Shown: in pieces, positions 16,791-24,374 of the stretch | How positions within the stretch are numbered: position 1 is the first letter of the stretch | Layout: each line of letters begins with the position of its first letter | Assembly (NCBI GenBank): GCA_038253325.1 | Contig: JBBSHE010000028.1 | Coordinates: 1-35,654, forward strand | Length of the DNA stretch: 35,654 nucleotides | Reading direction: 5' to 3' | Origin: JBBSHE01 sp038253325 | GTDB lineage: Bacteria; Actinomycetota; Actinomycetes; Propionibacteriales; Nocardioidaceae | Made by a program: the position numbers and the translations under genes | Notes under the pieces: generated by a model | Told to the model about the DNA's origin: nothing | What the model saw: only the letters and a program-made list of their open reading frames with translations | The model's database searches: none

Positions 16791-18043
16791 CGGTCGCTGA
16801 CCTCCGAAATCGTCTGCGCTCGACGAGCGCCCAGCAGGGCGGCCACGTGTTCGCGCGCCCAAGAGTCGGCCTGGACAACCTCGTCTCGGGTGGGGTGCTC
16901 CCCTGACGAGGGTACGTCGTCGGAGTGCATCACCACAGCAATGGTGTCCGCGATCTCGAGGAACGACAGCCGGCCGGCCAGGAACGCACCCACCAGCGCC
17001 TCGTTCGCGCCGTTGAAGACGGCCGGCATCAGCCCCCGCTGCCGTCCAGCCTCGACCGCCAGCTCGATCGCAGGGAAGACGTCGTGGTCTACGGGCTCGA
17101 ACTCCCACGTCCGCGGGGCCGTCCAGTCGAGGGTCGCCGTCGACAGCTCGAGGCGGTCACCGTCGGTGAGCGCATACGCAATGGCAAGTCTCATGTCGGG
17201 TCGGCCGGCCTGCACCATCGTCGTACCGTCGACGAACTCGACCATGGAGTGGACGATCGACGCCGGGTGTACGACGACCTCGATCCGGTCGAAGTCGATC
17301 CCGAACAGCAGGTTGGCCTCGATCACCTCCAGACCCTTGTTCACCAGGGTCGCCGAGTTCGTGGTGATCAGCGGGCCCATCGACCAGGTGGGGTGCGAGA
17401 GAGCCTCGGCCGCCGTGACGTCGCGGAGCTGGTCGCGGGTACGTCCACGGAACGGCCCGCCGCCGGCGGTGACCAGCAGCCGGCGTACCTCGTCCAGCCG
17501 GCCACTGCGCAGGCACTGGCTCAACGCGGAGTGCTCGGAGTCGACCGGGACGATCTGGCCGGGCTCGGCGCGACCGACGACGAGGTCGCCACCGATGATC
17601 AGCGACTCCTTGTTAGCGAGCGCGAGCCGACGGCCGGCGTCGAGCGCGGAAAGGGTCGCGTCGAGGCCCGCGGCACCGCTGACGGCGTTGAGGACGACGT
17701 CCGCCGGCGCGGACGCGAGGTCGGCGGCGGCGTCCGGGCCAAGGAGAACCAGCGGAGCCGCCACGTCGGTCCGGTCGTGGTGCGACCGGTCGCCGCGAAG
17801 CCGGTCGAGGGCCACCTCGAAACCGTCAAGGGCGTCCGGGTCGGCGAGCGCCACCACCGGAGGCGAGAACTCGACCACCTGTCGCGCGAGCAGCGCGGGG
17901 TCGCTTCCGCCGGCGGCGAGACCGGCGATCCGGAACCGCTCGGGGTGGGACCGGGCGACGTCCAGGGCCTGCGTCCCGACCGAACCTGTCGACCCGAGGA
18001 CGACGACGTCGAGCACATCGGTCGGCGTCGTGGAACGGGTCAT
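16787..18043 (-). CDS. dxr: 1-deoxy-D-xylulose 5-phosphate reductoisomerase
   Basis: Dxr makes 2-C-methyl-D-erythritol 4-phosphate from DXP, the first committed MEP-pathway step, with NADPH and a divalent metal. The 418-residue protein has the nucleotide motif GSTGSVGTQALDV at its N-terminus, NKESLIIGG, the metal-binding PVDSEHSALSQ, and the flexible-loop region TWSMGPLITTNSATLVNKGLEVIEA. The ATG has GAGAGGA 7 nt upstream. It is first in the dxr-rseP-ispG operon; the biotin-carrier gene ends 52 nt before it. Confidence 0.97.
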   Translation of the reverse strand: MTRSTTPTDVLDVVVLGSTGSVGTQALDVARSHPERFRIAGLAAGGSDPALLARQVVEFSPPVVALADPDALDGFEVALDRLRGDRSHHDRTDVAAPLVLLGPDAAADLASAPADVVLNAVSGAAGLDATLSALDAGRRLALANKESLIIGGDLVVGRAEPGQIVPVDSEHSALSQCLRSGRLDEVRRLLVTAGGGPFRGRTRDQLRDVTAAEALSHPTWSMGPLITTNSATLVNKGLEVIEANLLFGIDFDRIEVVVHPASIVHSMVEFVDGTTMVQAGRPDMRLAIAYALTDGDRLELSTATLDWTAPRTWEFEPVDHDVFPAIELAVEAGRQRGLMPAVFNGANEALVGAFLAGRLSFLEIADTIAVVMHSDDVPSSGEHPTRDEVVQADSWAREHVAALLGARRAQTISEVSDR

Positions 18044-18094
18044 CGGTCGATCCTCTCAACCGGTCGAGGAGCGCGGGTGTCGGACACCCCTCGG

Positions 18095-18310
18095 TCAGTC
18101 CAGGATGGCGAGGACGTCGCCCTCCTGGACGACATCGCCTCGGCGGACAGGAATGTCGACGACGACCCCGGGCTCCTCGGCGAGCACGGGGATCTCCATC
18201 TTCATGGATTCCAGGATGACGACCATGTCCCCGGCCTCGATCCGGTCTCCGACCTCGGCGACCACCGTGAGGACGCTCGCCACCAGCTCCGCCACGAGCT
18301 CCTGCGCCAT
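18095..18310 (-). CDS. Free-standing biotin carrier protein (biotinyl/lipoyl domain)
   Basis: A 71-residue single-domain protein. The biotinylation motif ESMKMEIP places the acceptor Lys at position 37. The fold matches the end domain of acyl-CoA carboxylases and resembles the mycobacterial biotinylated protein TB7.3. Such small acceptors can work in trans with carboxylase subunits, but none is nearby, so partner and reaction are unknown. GGGGAGG lies 4 nt before the ATG. The neighbour upstream is the aldehyde dehydrogenase, 36 nt away on the same strand. Confidence 0.92.
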   Translation of the reverse strand: MAQELVAELVASVLTVVAEVGDRIEAGDMVVILESMKMEIPVLAEEPGVVVDIPVRRGDVVQEGDVLAILD

Positions 18311-18346
18311 CCGACCTCCCCTCGGGACGTGTCCGACAACGCCGAC

Positions 18347-19783
18347 CTACAACGGCAAACCAGTCAACACCATCACCCGTTCATAGGTGTAGTCACGCAT
18401 CGTGTAACGGACCCCTTCGCGTCCGACCCCGGACTCCTTGACGCCGCCGTACGGCATCTGGTCGGCACGGTAGCTCGGGACGTCGCCGACGACGACACCA
18501 CCGACCTCGAGATCGCGGTGCATCCGGAACGCCGTTGCTGTCTCGCCCGTGAACACGCCCGCCTGTAGTCCATACGCGGAGTCGTTCACCCGGCGTACGG
18601 CGTCGTCCACGTCCCCGAACCGCTCAAGCACCATCACCGGCCCGAAAACCTCGGAGCAGGACACATCCTGGTCGCGCGGGACGTCTTCGAGCACGGTGGG
18701 CGCGATCGTCGTGCCGTCGCGCTTGCCGCCCGTCGCGACGGTTGCGCCGGCGTCGACCGCCGCGGTGACCCAGGACTCGATCCGGTCGGCAGCGGCATCG
18801 TCGATGACCGGCCCGACCTGGGTCGCGGGATCGGCCGGGTCGCCGACGACAAGGGCGCCGACGGCGTCGAGCAGCCGGGCGCGGAAGTCGTCGTACAAGG
18901 AGGCTGCGACGAGCACCCGCTGGACGGCGATGCAGGACTGCCCGGCCTGGTAGTTGGAGTACAACGCGATCCGCTCGGCCGCCCAGTCGAGCTGGTCGTC
19001 GGTGTTCCAGTCGGCGCACACCACCGCGGCCGCGTTCCCACCGAGCTCCAGGACCACGTGCTTGCGGGGAACCGTGTCCGCGATGGACCAGCCGACCGGA
19101 CCCGAGCCGGTGAACGAGATGACGGGGAGCCGTTCGTCGGCGACCAGGCCGGCGGCCTGCTCGTTGGGTACGTTGACCACGCTCACCATTCCGGCCGGCA
19201 GCTCGGTCTCGCTCAGCAGCTCGCCGAGCAGCAGCGCCGACAGGGGTGTCTTGGGGGCCGGCTTGACGACGACCGGCGCGCCGACCGCGATGGCGGGGGC
19301 GACCTTGTGAGCGACCAGGTTGAGCGGGAAGTTGAACGGTGAGATGGCGAGAACCGGTCCCCTCGGCACCTGCCGTACGTACGCGAGCCGGCCTTCGGCA
19401 GTCTCGTCGGTGTCGAGACGCATCACCTCTCCCGACCAGCGGCGGGTCTCGTCGGCCGCGATCTCGAAGACGGACACCGCGCGCCCGACCTCTCCCTTCG
19501 CCCACAGCAACGGTTTGCCGTTCTCGCTGGTGATCAGGTCGGCGATCTCGTCGGCGCGTTCCCGCAGCCGGGCGCTCACCTGCCGCAGGGCGGCGGCACG
19601 GACGTGAATCGGCAGCCCGGCTGCCTGTTCCTTGACTCCGTCAGCGGCGGCCACCGCCTGCTCGACCTGCTCGGGCGTGGCGTACGTGGTCGTGCTGACG
19701 AGCCGGTCGTCGTACGGGCTGCGGACCTCGAGCGGGTCTGCACCGTCGACGGGTTCTCCTGCAATCCATTGCGGCGTCGTCAT
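18347..19783 (-). CDS. NAD(P)-dependent aldehyde dehydrogenase
   Basis: A 478-residue ALDH-superfamily enzyme oxidising an aldehyde to an acid. The substrate-binding start SPFNFPLNLVAHKVAPAIAVG, the general-base Glu in VLELGGNAA (about residue 250), and the catalytic Cys in AGQSCIAVQR (about 284) are present. The sequence resembles the lactaldehyde/glyceraldehyde-3-phosphate (non-phosphorylating)/phosphonoacetaldehyde group, but specificity cannot be settled. Start context suggests a leaderless message: TAGTTT lies 6 nt before the ATG with no ribosome-binding site. Confidence 0.92.
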   Translation of the reverse strand: MTTPQWIAGEPVDGADPLEVRSPYDDRLVSTTTYATPEQVEQAVAAADGVKEQAAGLPIHVRAAALRQVSARLRERADEIADLITSENGKPLLWAKGEVGRAVSVFEIAADETRRWSGEVMRLDTDETAEGRLAYVRQVPRGPVLAISPFNFPLNLVAHKVAPAIAVGAPVVVKPAPKTPLSALLLGELLSETELPAGMVSVVNVPNEQAAGLVADERLPVISFTGSGPVGWSIADTVPRKHVVLELGGNAAAVVCADWNTDDQLDWAAERIALYSNYQAGQSCIAVQRVLVAASLYDDFRARLLDAVGALVVGDPADPATQVGPVIDDAAADRIESWVTAAVDAGATVATGGKRDGTTIAPTVLEDVPRDQDVSCSEVFGPVMVLERFGDVDDAVRRVNDSAYGLQAGVFTGETATAFRMHRDLEVGGVVVGDVPSYRADQMPYGGVKESGVGREGVRYTMRDYTYERVMVLTGLPL

Positions 19784-19789
19784 GATCCC

Positions 19790-19795
19790 AAACTA
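19790..19795 (-). promoter_or_regulatory. Candidate leaderless -10 for the aldehyde dehydrogenase
   Basis: TAGTTT on the minus strand is followed by 6 nt and the ATG at 19783, the usual leaderless spacing. Confidence 0.4.
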
Positions 19796-19821
19796 CGCCC
19801 GCGCACCCGCCCGACGGTCAC

Positions 19822-19827
19822 TATTGT
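19822..19827 (+). promoter_or_regulatory. Candidate leaderless -10 for the GNAT-racemase operon
   Basis: TATTGT is followed by 7 nt and the ATG at 19835; no ribosome-binding site is present. With the opposite-facing element at 19790 it fills a 51-bp divergent spacer. Confidence 0.4.
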
Positions 19828-19834
19828 CTGAGCA

Positions 19835-20644
19835 ATGAGCGCCATCGCCGTCCGGACGGTGACCGAGCTGGCGGACCTTCGTGCCGTGGTCGAGCTGCTC
19901 GACGAGGTGTGGGGCAACGAGGGACCGCCTCCGATCAGCCTGGAGCACCTACGCGCTCTGTCACACGCCGGGAACTACGTCGCGGTCGCCGAGGAGTGCG
20001 CAGAGGTCGTCGGCGCATCGGTCGGCTTCCTCGGCACCCCCATCGGCCGATCGCTGCACTCCGACGTAACGGGCGTGCGGTCCTCGGGGCGTGGGCGTGG
20101 GGTCGGCCTCCGGCTCAAGTTGCACCAACGAGACTGGGCTTTGCAGCACGGCATCGGCGAGATCGCCTGGTCGTTCGACCCGTTGGTCGCCCGCAACGCC
20201 CACTTCAACCTGATGAAGCTCCGCGCCGTCGTTCAGGCTTACGCGGAGGACTTCTACGGCGACATGCCCGACCCCGTCAACGCGGGTCAAGGCAGCGACC
20301 GGCTGCTGGTGTCGTGGCACCTGCGTGACCCTGGCGTCGTTCGCGCCTGCGCGGGTGACGCCGGCACAATCCAGACGATCGGGGCGGCCGCGGCGGCGCT
20401 GACGGAGATCGAGGGCCGACCCGTGGGCCCGCCGCGGCTGCCGTCGGCGGCTCGGGTGACCGTGCAGATACCGGATGACATCCTCGCGGTTCGCCGCGCC
20501 GACGCGGACCTAGGTCGCGACTGGCGCCGCGCCGTGCGCGGCACGCTCGGCGCCGCGATCGCCGGTGGTGGGCACGTGTCCGGTTTCGACCGGCACAATC
20601 GTTACGTGATCGACCTTCCCGGCGGTGCCTGCGGTGCGGATTGA
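19835..20644 (+). CDS. GNAT-family N-acyltransferase, partner of the racemase
   Basis: A 269-residue GNAT-fold protein resembling the predicted acyltransferases of COG3375. The acyl-CoA loop is RSSGRGRGVGLRLKLHQRDWA (about 75-95), followed by the strand EIAWSFDPLVARNAHFNLMKL. Its end overlaps the racemase gene by 20 nt, so the two are translated together. In Geobacillus kaustophilus a GNAT succinyltransferase works with N-succinylamino-acid racemase to turn D- into L-amino acids; by context I infer that this enzyme makes the N-acylamino acid substrate. The acyl donor and amino acid are not readable from sequence. Confidence 0.88.
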   Translation: MSAIAVRTVTELADLRAVVELLDEVWGNEGPPPISLEHLRALSHAGNYVAVAEECAEVVGASVGFLGTPIGRSLHSDVTGVRSSGRGRGVGLRLKLHQRDWALQHGIGEIAWSFDPLVARNAHFNLMKLRAVVQAYAEDFYGDMPDPVNAGQGSDRLLVSWHLRDPGVVRACAGDAGTIQTIGAAAAALTEIEGRPVGPPRLPSAARVTVQIPDDILAVRRADADLGRDWRRAVRGTLGAAIAGGGHVSGFDRHNRYVIDLPGGACGAD

Positions 20645-21740
20645 GCTCGTCGAGCTGCGCACGGTCCAGCTGCCGCTGGTACGGCCCTTCCGAACCTCGT
20701 TGGGGATCGAGGCCGACAAGGTCGCACTGCTGCTGCGCGTCGTCGGCGACGGTCTCGAGGGTTGGGGTGAGTGTGTCGCCGGTGCGGTCCCTGGCTACTC
20801 GTCGGAGTACGTCGTCGGTGCGGCCGATGTGGTTCGTCGGTTCATTGCACCGGGTTTGCTCGGCGCGGTCGACGTCTGTGCGACCGACGTCGCTCGGATG
20901 TTCGCTCCGATCAGGGGCCACCGGATGGCCAAGGCCGCCGTTGAGCTCGCGGTCCTGGATGCCGAGCTGCGCGGCAGGGACGAATCGCTGTCCCGGTATC
21001 TCGGTGCTGTCAACGACAAGGTGCCGTCGGGTGTGTCCGTCGGAATCGCCGACAGCATCCCCGAACTGCTCGACGAGGTTGCGGGATACGTCGACGCCGG
21101 GTATATCCGGATCAAGCTGAAGATCGAACCCGGCTGGGATGTCGAGCCGGTGCGGGCGGTCCGCGAACGGTTCGGCGACATCCCGCTCCAGGTGGACGCC
21201 AACACGGCGTACCGACTGTCCGACGCGCCGCAGCTGGGCCGGCTCGATGCGTTCGACCTGCTCCTTGTCGAGCAGCCGTTGGGCGACGAGGACCTCCGCC
21301 AGCACGCCGAACTCGCGCGGATCCTGAGGACTCCGATCTGCCTGGACGAGTCCATCACCTCCGTCGAGACGGCGGCGGACGCGATCGCGCTCGAGGCGTG
21401 CCGGATCATCAACATCAAGGCCGGTAGGGTCGGCGGCTACCTCGAAGCCACCCGCATCCACGACCTTGCCCGAGCGAACGGGATCGCGGTGTGGTGCGGC
21501 GGAATGGTCGAGACGGGACTCGGGCGCGCCGCCAACATCGCGCTTGCCGCGCTGCCTGGGTTCACGTTGCCAGGTGACGTGTCGGGAAGCGACCGGTTCT
21601 TCGACGAAGACATCACCGAGCCGATCGTGATGACGGACGGTCACGTGGCCGTACCGAACGGTCCCGGCCTCGGGGTCGCTCCGGACCCGTCGGCGCTCCA
21701 GCGGTTCACCACCCACACCGAGATCCTTCGGCGGCCGTGA
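20625..21740 (+). CDS. N-succinylamino-acid racemase / o-succinylbenzoate synthase-like
   Basis: A 371-residue enolase-superfamily enzyme of the muconate-lactonising subgroup. All catalytic residues are visible: the KxK pair Lys164/Lys166 (IRIKLK), metal ligands Asp191 (VDAN), Glu216 (VEQP) and Asp241 (LDES), and the opposite base Lys265 (NIKAGRVGG). The family is known for both OSBS activity (menaquinone pathway, menC) and racemisation of N-acylamino acids. No other men genes are here, and the overlapping GNAT favours the racemase role. Starts at GTG 20625 (alternative GTG 20634). Confidence 0.9.
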   Translation: MPAVRIELVELRTVQLPLVRPFRTSLGIEADKVALLLRVVGDGLEGWGECVAGAVPGYSSEYVVGAADVVRRFIAPGLLGAVDVCATDVARMFAPIRGHRMAKAAVELAVLDAELRGRDESLSRYLGAVNDKVPSGVSVGIADSIPELLDEVAGYVDAGYIRIKLKIEPGWDVEPVRAVRERFGDIPLQVDANTAYRLSDAPQLGRLDAFDLLLVEQPLGDEDLRQHAELARILRTPICLDESITSVETAADAIALEACRIINIKAGRVGGYLEATRIHDLARANGIAVWCGGMVETGLGRAANIALAALPGFTLPGDVSGSDRFFDEDITEPIVMTDGHVAVPNGPGLGVAPDPSALQRFTTHTEILRRP

Positions 21741-21750
21741 CTCGGGCAAG

Positions 21751-21778
21751 CTGACTCCGGGCTCGACCCTGATAGCCT
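21751..21778 (+). promoter_or_regulatory. Candidate promoter of the BtuF-like gene
   Basis: CTGACT (21751-21756) and TAGCCT (21773-21778) are 16 nt apart, and the GTG at 21786 begins 7 nt after the -10, consistent with a leaderless transcript. No ribosome-binding site is seen. Confidence 0.45.
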
Positions 21779-21785
21779 CGCGCGG

Positions 21786-22664
21786 GTGCGGATCGTCTCG
21801 TTACTTCCGTCGACGACAGAGATCCTGTTCGCCGTGGGCGCCGGCGATGACGTCGTCGGGGTCACCTTTGAGTGTGACTTCCCTCCCGAGGCTCGGACAC
21901 GCCGGATCGTCTCGACCTCGACGTTGACCGCCGGGTCGACTCCCGAACAGATCGACGCCGAGGTCCGGGCGCGGATGGCCGCCGGTGAGGACCTGTATCG
22001 GCTGGACGAGGGGGCGTTGCGCGATCTCGACCCGGACCTGGTCGTGACCCAAGATCTGTGTGCGGTCTGTGCGGTGGACGTCAGCAACGTCGATGCGGCC
22101 CTCGAGCACCTCGGCTGCCAGGCGCAGGTCCTGACCGTCGATCCACACACCCTCGAAGAGGTGCTCGTCTCCATCGAGACGGTTGCCCGACCGGCGGGTC
22201 AGCAGTCCGTGGCTGAACAGCTTGTGCGGCAGCTGCGGTCCCGGCTCGGCGGGGTGGCGGCGTCCGTCGCGGACGAGCCACGGCCACGGGTGGCCGTGCT
22301 CGAATGGACCGATCCACCGTTCACCGCGGGGCACTGGGTGCCCGACATGGTGCGGGCGGCCGGCGCAACACCCGCTCTCGGCCGGTCCGGCCACCGCTCG
22401 GAGGCGACGACATGGGATCAGGTCGCGGGCAGCAGCCCCGACGTCGTCGTGATCTCACCGTGCGGCTATGACCTACCGGCCGCTGTCGATGTCGCGTCCG
22501 GCGTACGAAGGCGGCTGCCAGCTGGCATCCCGGTGTGGGCGGTCGACGCCGACGCCGCGTTCGTACGGCCCGGTCCCCGGCTCGTCGACGGGGTGGAGGC
22601 ACTCGCCGGCCTGTGTCATCCGGGCATCGTGCCGGCGCGCGCAGACATTGCTGTCGAGGTCTGA
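21786..22664 (+). CDS. Cytoplasmic BtuF-like helical-backbone metal/cobalamin receptor
   Basis: A 292-residue protein with the two-lobe fold of class III binding proteins (COG0614, BtuF/FepB type). The start MRIVSLLPSTTEILFAVGAGDDVVGVT and the PDLVVTQDLCAVCAV strand are typical of the cobalamin-binding group. There is no signal peptide, so it should stay in the cytoplasm and is not a normal transporter component; no permease or ATPase is adjacent. The CxxC in DLCAVCAV is notable as a possible metal or redox site. Genes facing it encode an FhuF-like protein and a Dph6-like ATP pyrophosphatase. Cobalamin as ligand is only an inference from family. Confidence 0.86.
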   Translation: MRIVSLLPSTTEILFAVGAGDDVVGVTFECDFPPEARTRRIVSTSTLTAGSTPEQIDAEVRARMAAGEDLYRLDEGALRDLDPDLVVTQDLCAVCAVDVSNVDAALEHLGCQAQVLTVDPHTLEEVLVSIETVARPAGQQSVAEQLVRQLRSRLGGVAASVADEPRPRVAVLEWTDPPFTAGHWVPDMVRAAGATPALGRSGHRSEATTWDQVAGSSPDVVVISPCGYDLPAAVDVASGVRRRLPAGIPVWAVDADAAFVRPGPRLVDGVEALAGLCHPGIVPARADIAVEV

Positions 22665-22709
22665 GCTGTCGAGGTCCGGGCCGTCGAGGTCTGAGCCGTC
22701 GAAGTCCGG
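22650..22709. repeat. Four 15-bp tandem repeats over the BtuF-like gene end
   Basis: Units at 22650, 22665, 22680 and 22695 have consensus GCCGTCGAGGTCTGA or ...TCCGG. The first unit contains the stop codon of the BtuF-like gene; the others are in the convergent spacer. The array ends in the 13-bp palindrome GTCCGGGCCGGAC (22704-22716), which may form a terminator hairpin for both genes. Confidence 0.8.
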
Positions 22710-22724
22710 GCCGGACATCGTCGC

Positions 22725-23395
22725 TCAGGCTGGGAGGACGTCGGCGAAGACGAACCCGTCCCGCTCGACGATCTCGCCGACCACCACGTCGAGGGCCGTC
22801 GCGAAACCTGGTCCGTCGACCACGAACGTATGGAACTCCCCGCGCTCTCCGCACGGGTCGACACCTGCGGGAAGCTCACGCAGGAGATCCTCGTCGAACC
22901 AGCGGCCCGCGAACTCCCGGGTGCCTGCGCCGGGTCGACGCAGGTGATGACGGCGCGAATGCCGTCCGCCAGCATCTCACCGGCCAGCTCGGCGGTTGGC
23001 CGGCGCCACAGCGGGAACATCGGCTCGACTCCCGTTCCCGCCATCGCGCGCTCCCGGTATGCCCGGACGTCGTCGAGGAACAGGTCGCCGAAGACGAGAT
23101 GCCCGACACCTGCCTGCTTCATCGTCTCCAGGGCATCGGCCATCTGCCGCTCGTACACGTCGTTGGAACACGGCCACGGCAGCTCGATGACGTGCAGAGG
23201 CAGGCCGAGTGCCGCCGCCTGTTCCTCAAGCAGCACCCGACGCACCGCGTGCATCGCCACCCGGTCGGCACTGGTGTTGACGGTGGTCAGCAGGCCGGTG
23301 ATCGACGTTTCACCAGCGGCTCGCACCGTGTGCAGGGCAAACGTGCTGTCCTTGCCGCTCGACCAGCTCATCCAGCCGCTTCCGCCGGCGCTCAC
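22725..23395 (-). pseudogene. Dph6-like ATP pyrophosphatase, frameshifted near its end
   Basis: A PP-loop ATPase of the diphthine-ammonia ligase (Dph6)/ATP_bind_4 family. The ATP motif WSSGKDSTFALH is at the N-terminus, and conserved LPLHVIELPWPCSNDVYE and HLVFGDLFLDDVRAYRE follow. After VDPAQAP the frame is lost: the next conserved residues, REFAGRWFDEDLL and VDPCGERGEFHTFV, lie in the -1 frame. One extra C in the CCCGGG tract at 22916-22921 would give an intact 223-residue protein ending at 22725. Either the gene is recently broken or the tract is a sequencing error. The GTG start overlaps the fhuF-like stop by 4 nt. Bacterial members have no settled function. Confidence 0.85.
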
Positions 23396-24243
23396 GTGTC
23401 CTCCCCCGCCTTGTCGGAGGAGGAGACGGCAGCGGATCGGGGCAGCACACAGTCGCCGCAGAAGCCGCCGCCGGGGACCCGGTAGTAGAGGCAGCAACTG
23501 CGCCGCCGGTGTTCGCCGTCGCGTCGCTCCTCGATGGTCTCGCGCAACGGCGGCCGGGCCAGCAGCCGGTCGGCCACCCGGCGGGCGGGTCCGGCTGCGG
23601 CGCCATCGAGCATCCGCGCCGTGCCGAGCAGCGCAGACGCCGCGTTTCCCCACAGCAGCCGGTCCGAGAGCGGCCAGAGCCGGGGCACCGCGGCGACCAT
23701 CGGGGCCAGGTGGTCGATGACGACGTCGCTCAGCAGCAGATCCTCGACCCGCTCCCCCTGCCAGCCTTCGGTCCGTTCGAGGTGCAGGCGGACGGATCCC
23801 TCCTGGTCGCGCCACAGCAGGGTGTCGGGGTCCAGGTCTGGGATCAGACCGTCTTGTACAAGTGCGCCGAGCGACACCGACCACAGCCGAGCGGCGTGAG
23901 CCTGGAACAGGATAGAGGCGGCAACCCGCGACTCCCGGGCGCCGATCCGGGTCCGTACGCGTTCCACCAACGAGTCGAGCAACCGACGGTCGTCGTAAAG
24001 CGACTGGACGCTGCGCCACCCGGGATCGGGGCTCCGGCCGGTCGTGACCGTGAAGTGCAGCCCGAGTTCGGCCAGGCGCCGCAGCGTGTTCTCGACGGCG
24101 TCCGGGTCGGCAGCTCGAAGCCCGGTCGGATGCTTGTCCACCGGCTCCTCACGGCGCGGCGGCCCTTCCAGTGCCGAATGACGCGGACCGGTCATCTTGG
24201 CCCCGATCACGTCTTCCTCGTCCGCCATCGCCTTGACGGCCAC
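23392..24243 (-). CDS. FhuF-like [2Fe-2S] protein (ferric siderophore reductase type)
   Basis: A 283-residue protein with the FhuF C-terminal cluster motif CC-x10-C-x2-C (Cys250, 251, 262, 265). In Escherichia coli FhuF reduces iron in hydroxamate siderophores in the cytoplasm. The body (VAASILFQAHAARLWSVSLGALV) matches the ferric iron reductase FhuF-like domain. The first 45 residues look poorly conserved and the start (GTG 24243) is uncertain; ATG 24228 is possible. It overlaps the ATP pyrophosphatase gene by 4 nt. The Fec-type importer at 30.5 kb could supply a ferric substrate, but the link is only inference. Confidence 0.87.
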   Translation of the reverse strand: MAVKAMADEEDVIGAKMTGPRHSALEGPPRREEPVDKHPTGLRAADPDAVENTLRRLAELGLHFTVTTGRSPDPGWRSVQSLYDDRRLLDSLVERVRTRIGARESRVAASILFQAHAARLWSVSLGALVQDGLIPDLDPDTLLWRDQEGSVRLHLERTEGWQGERVEDLLLSDVVIDHLAPMVAAVPRLWPLSDRLLWGNAASALLGTARMLDGAAAGPARRVADRLLARPPLRETIEERRDGEHRRRSCCLYYRVPGGGFCGDCVLPRSAAVSSSDKAGEDT

Positions 24244-24374
24244 CCTGGCACATCACTCGATCGGGAGGCAACGCCGATGTTTGCGCCTCGTCGCAAGCGA
24301 GGTCCCGAGCGATGCCGAAGCCCGACCTGGATACTGGTCCGTGCAAACCGGCGACGTCTGGAAGGTGAGTCGCG

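Noticed and set aside
14097..18386. A 1429-codon open frame on the plus strand
   Set aside because: It is antisense to ispG, rseP and dxr, which have full sets of catalytic motifs; long antisense frames are expected at this GC content.
20277..21749. A 490-codon minus-strand open frame
   Set aside because: It is antisense to the racemase and GNAT genes, is Arg-rich and shows no domain.
22660..22718. Minus-strand DFDGSDLDGPDLDSSDLDS, resembling pentapeptide repeats
   Set aside because: It is a by-product of the 15-bp DNA repeat; the remaining frame is antisense to the BtuF-like gene and has no further units.
22914..22924. Programmed -1 frameshifting in the Dph6-like gene
   Set aside because: The A-CCC-GGG sequence does not allow good re-pairing of tRNAs after slipping, and I see no downstream pseudoknot. 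A missing base is simpler.
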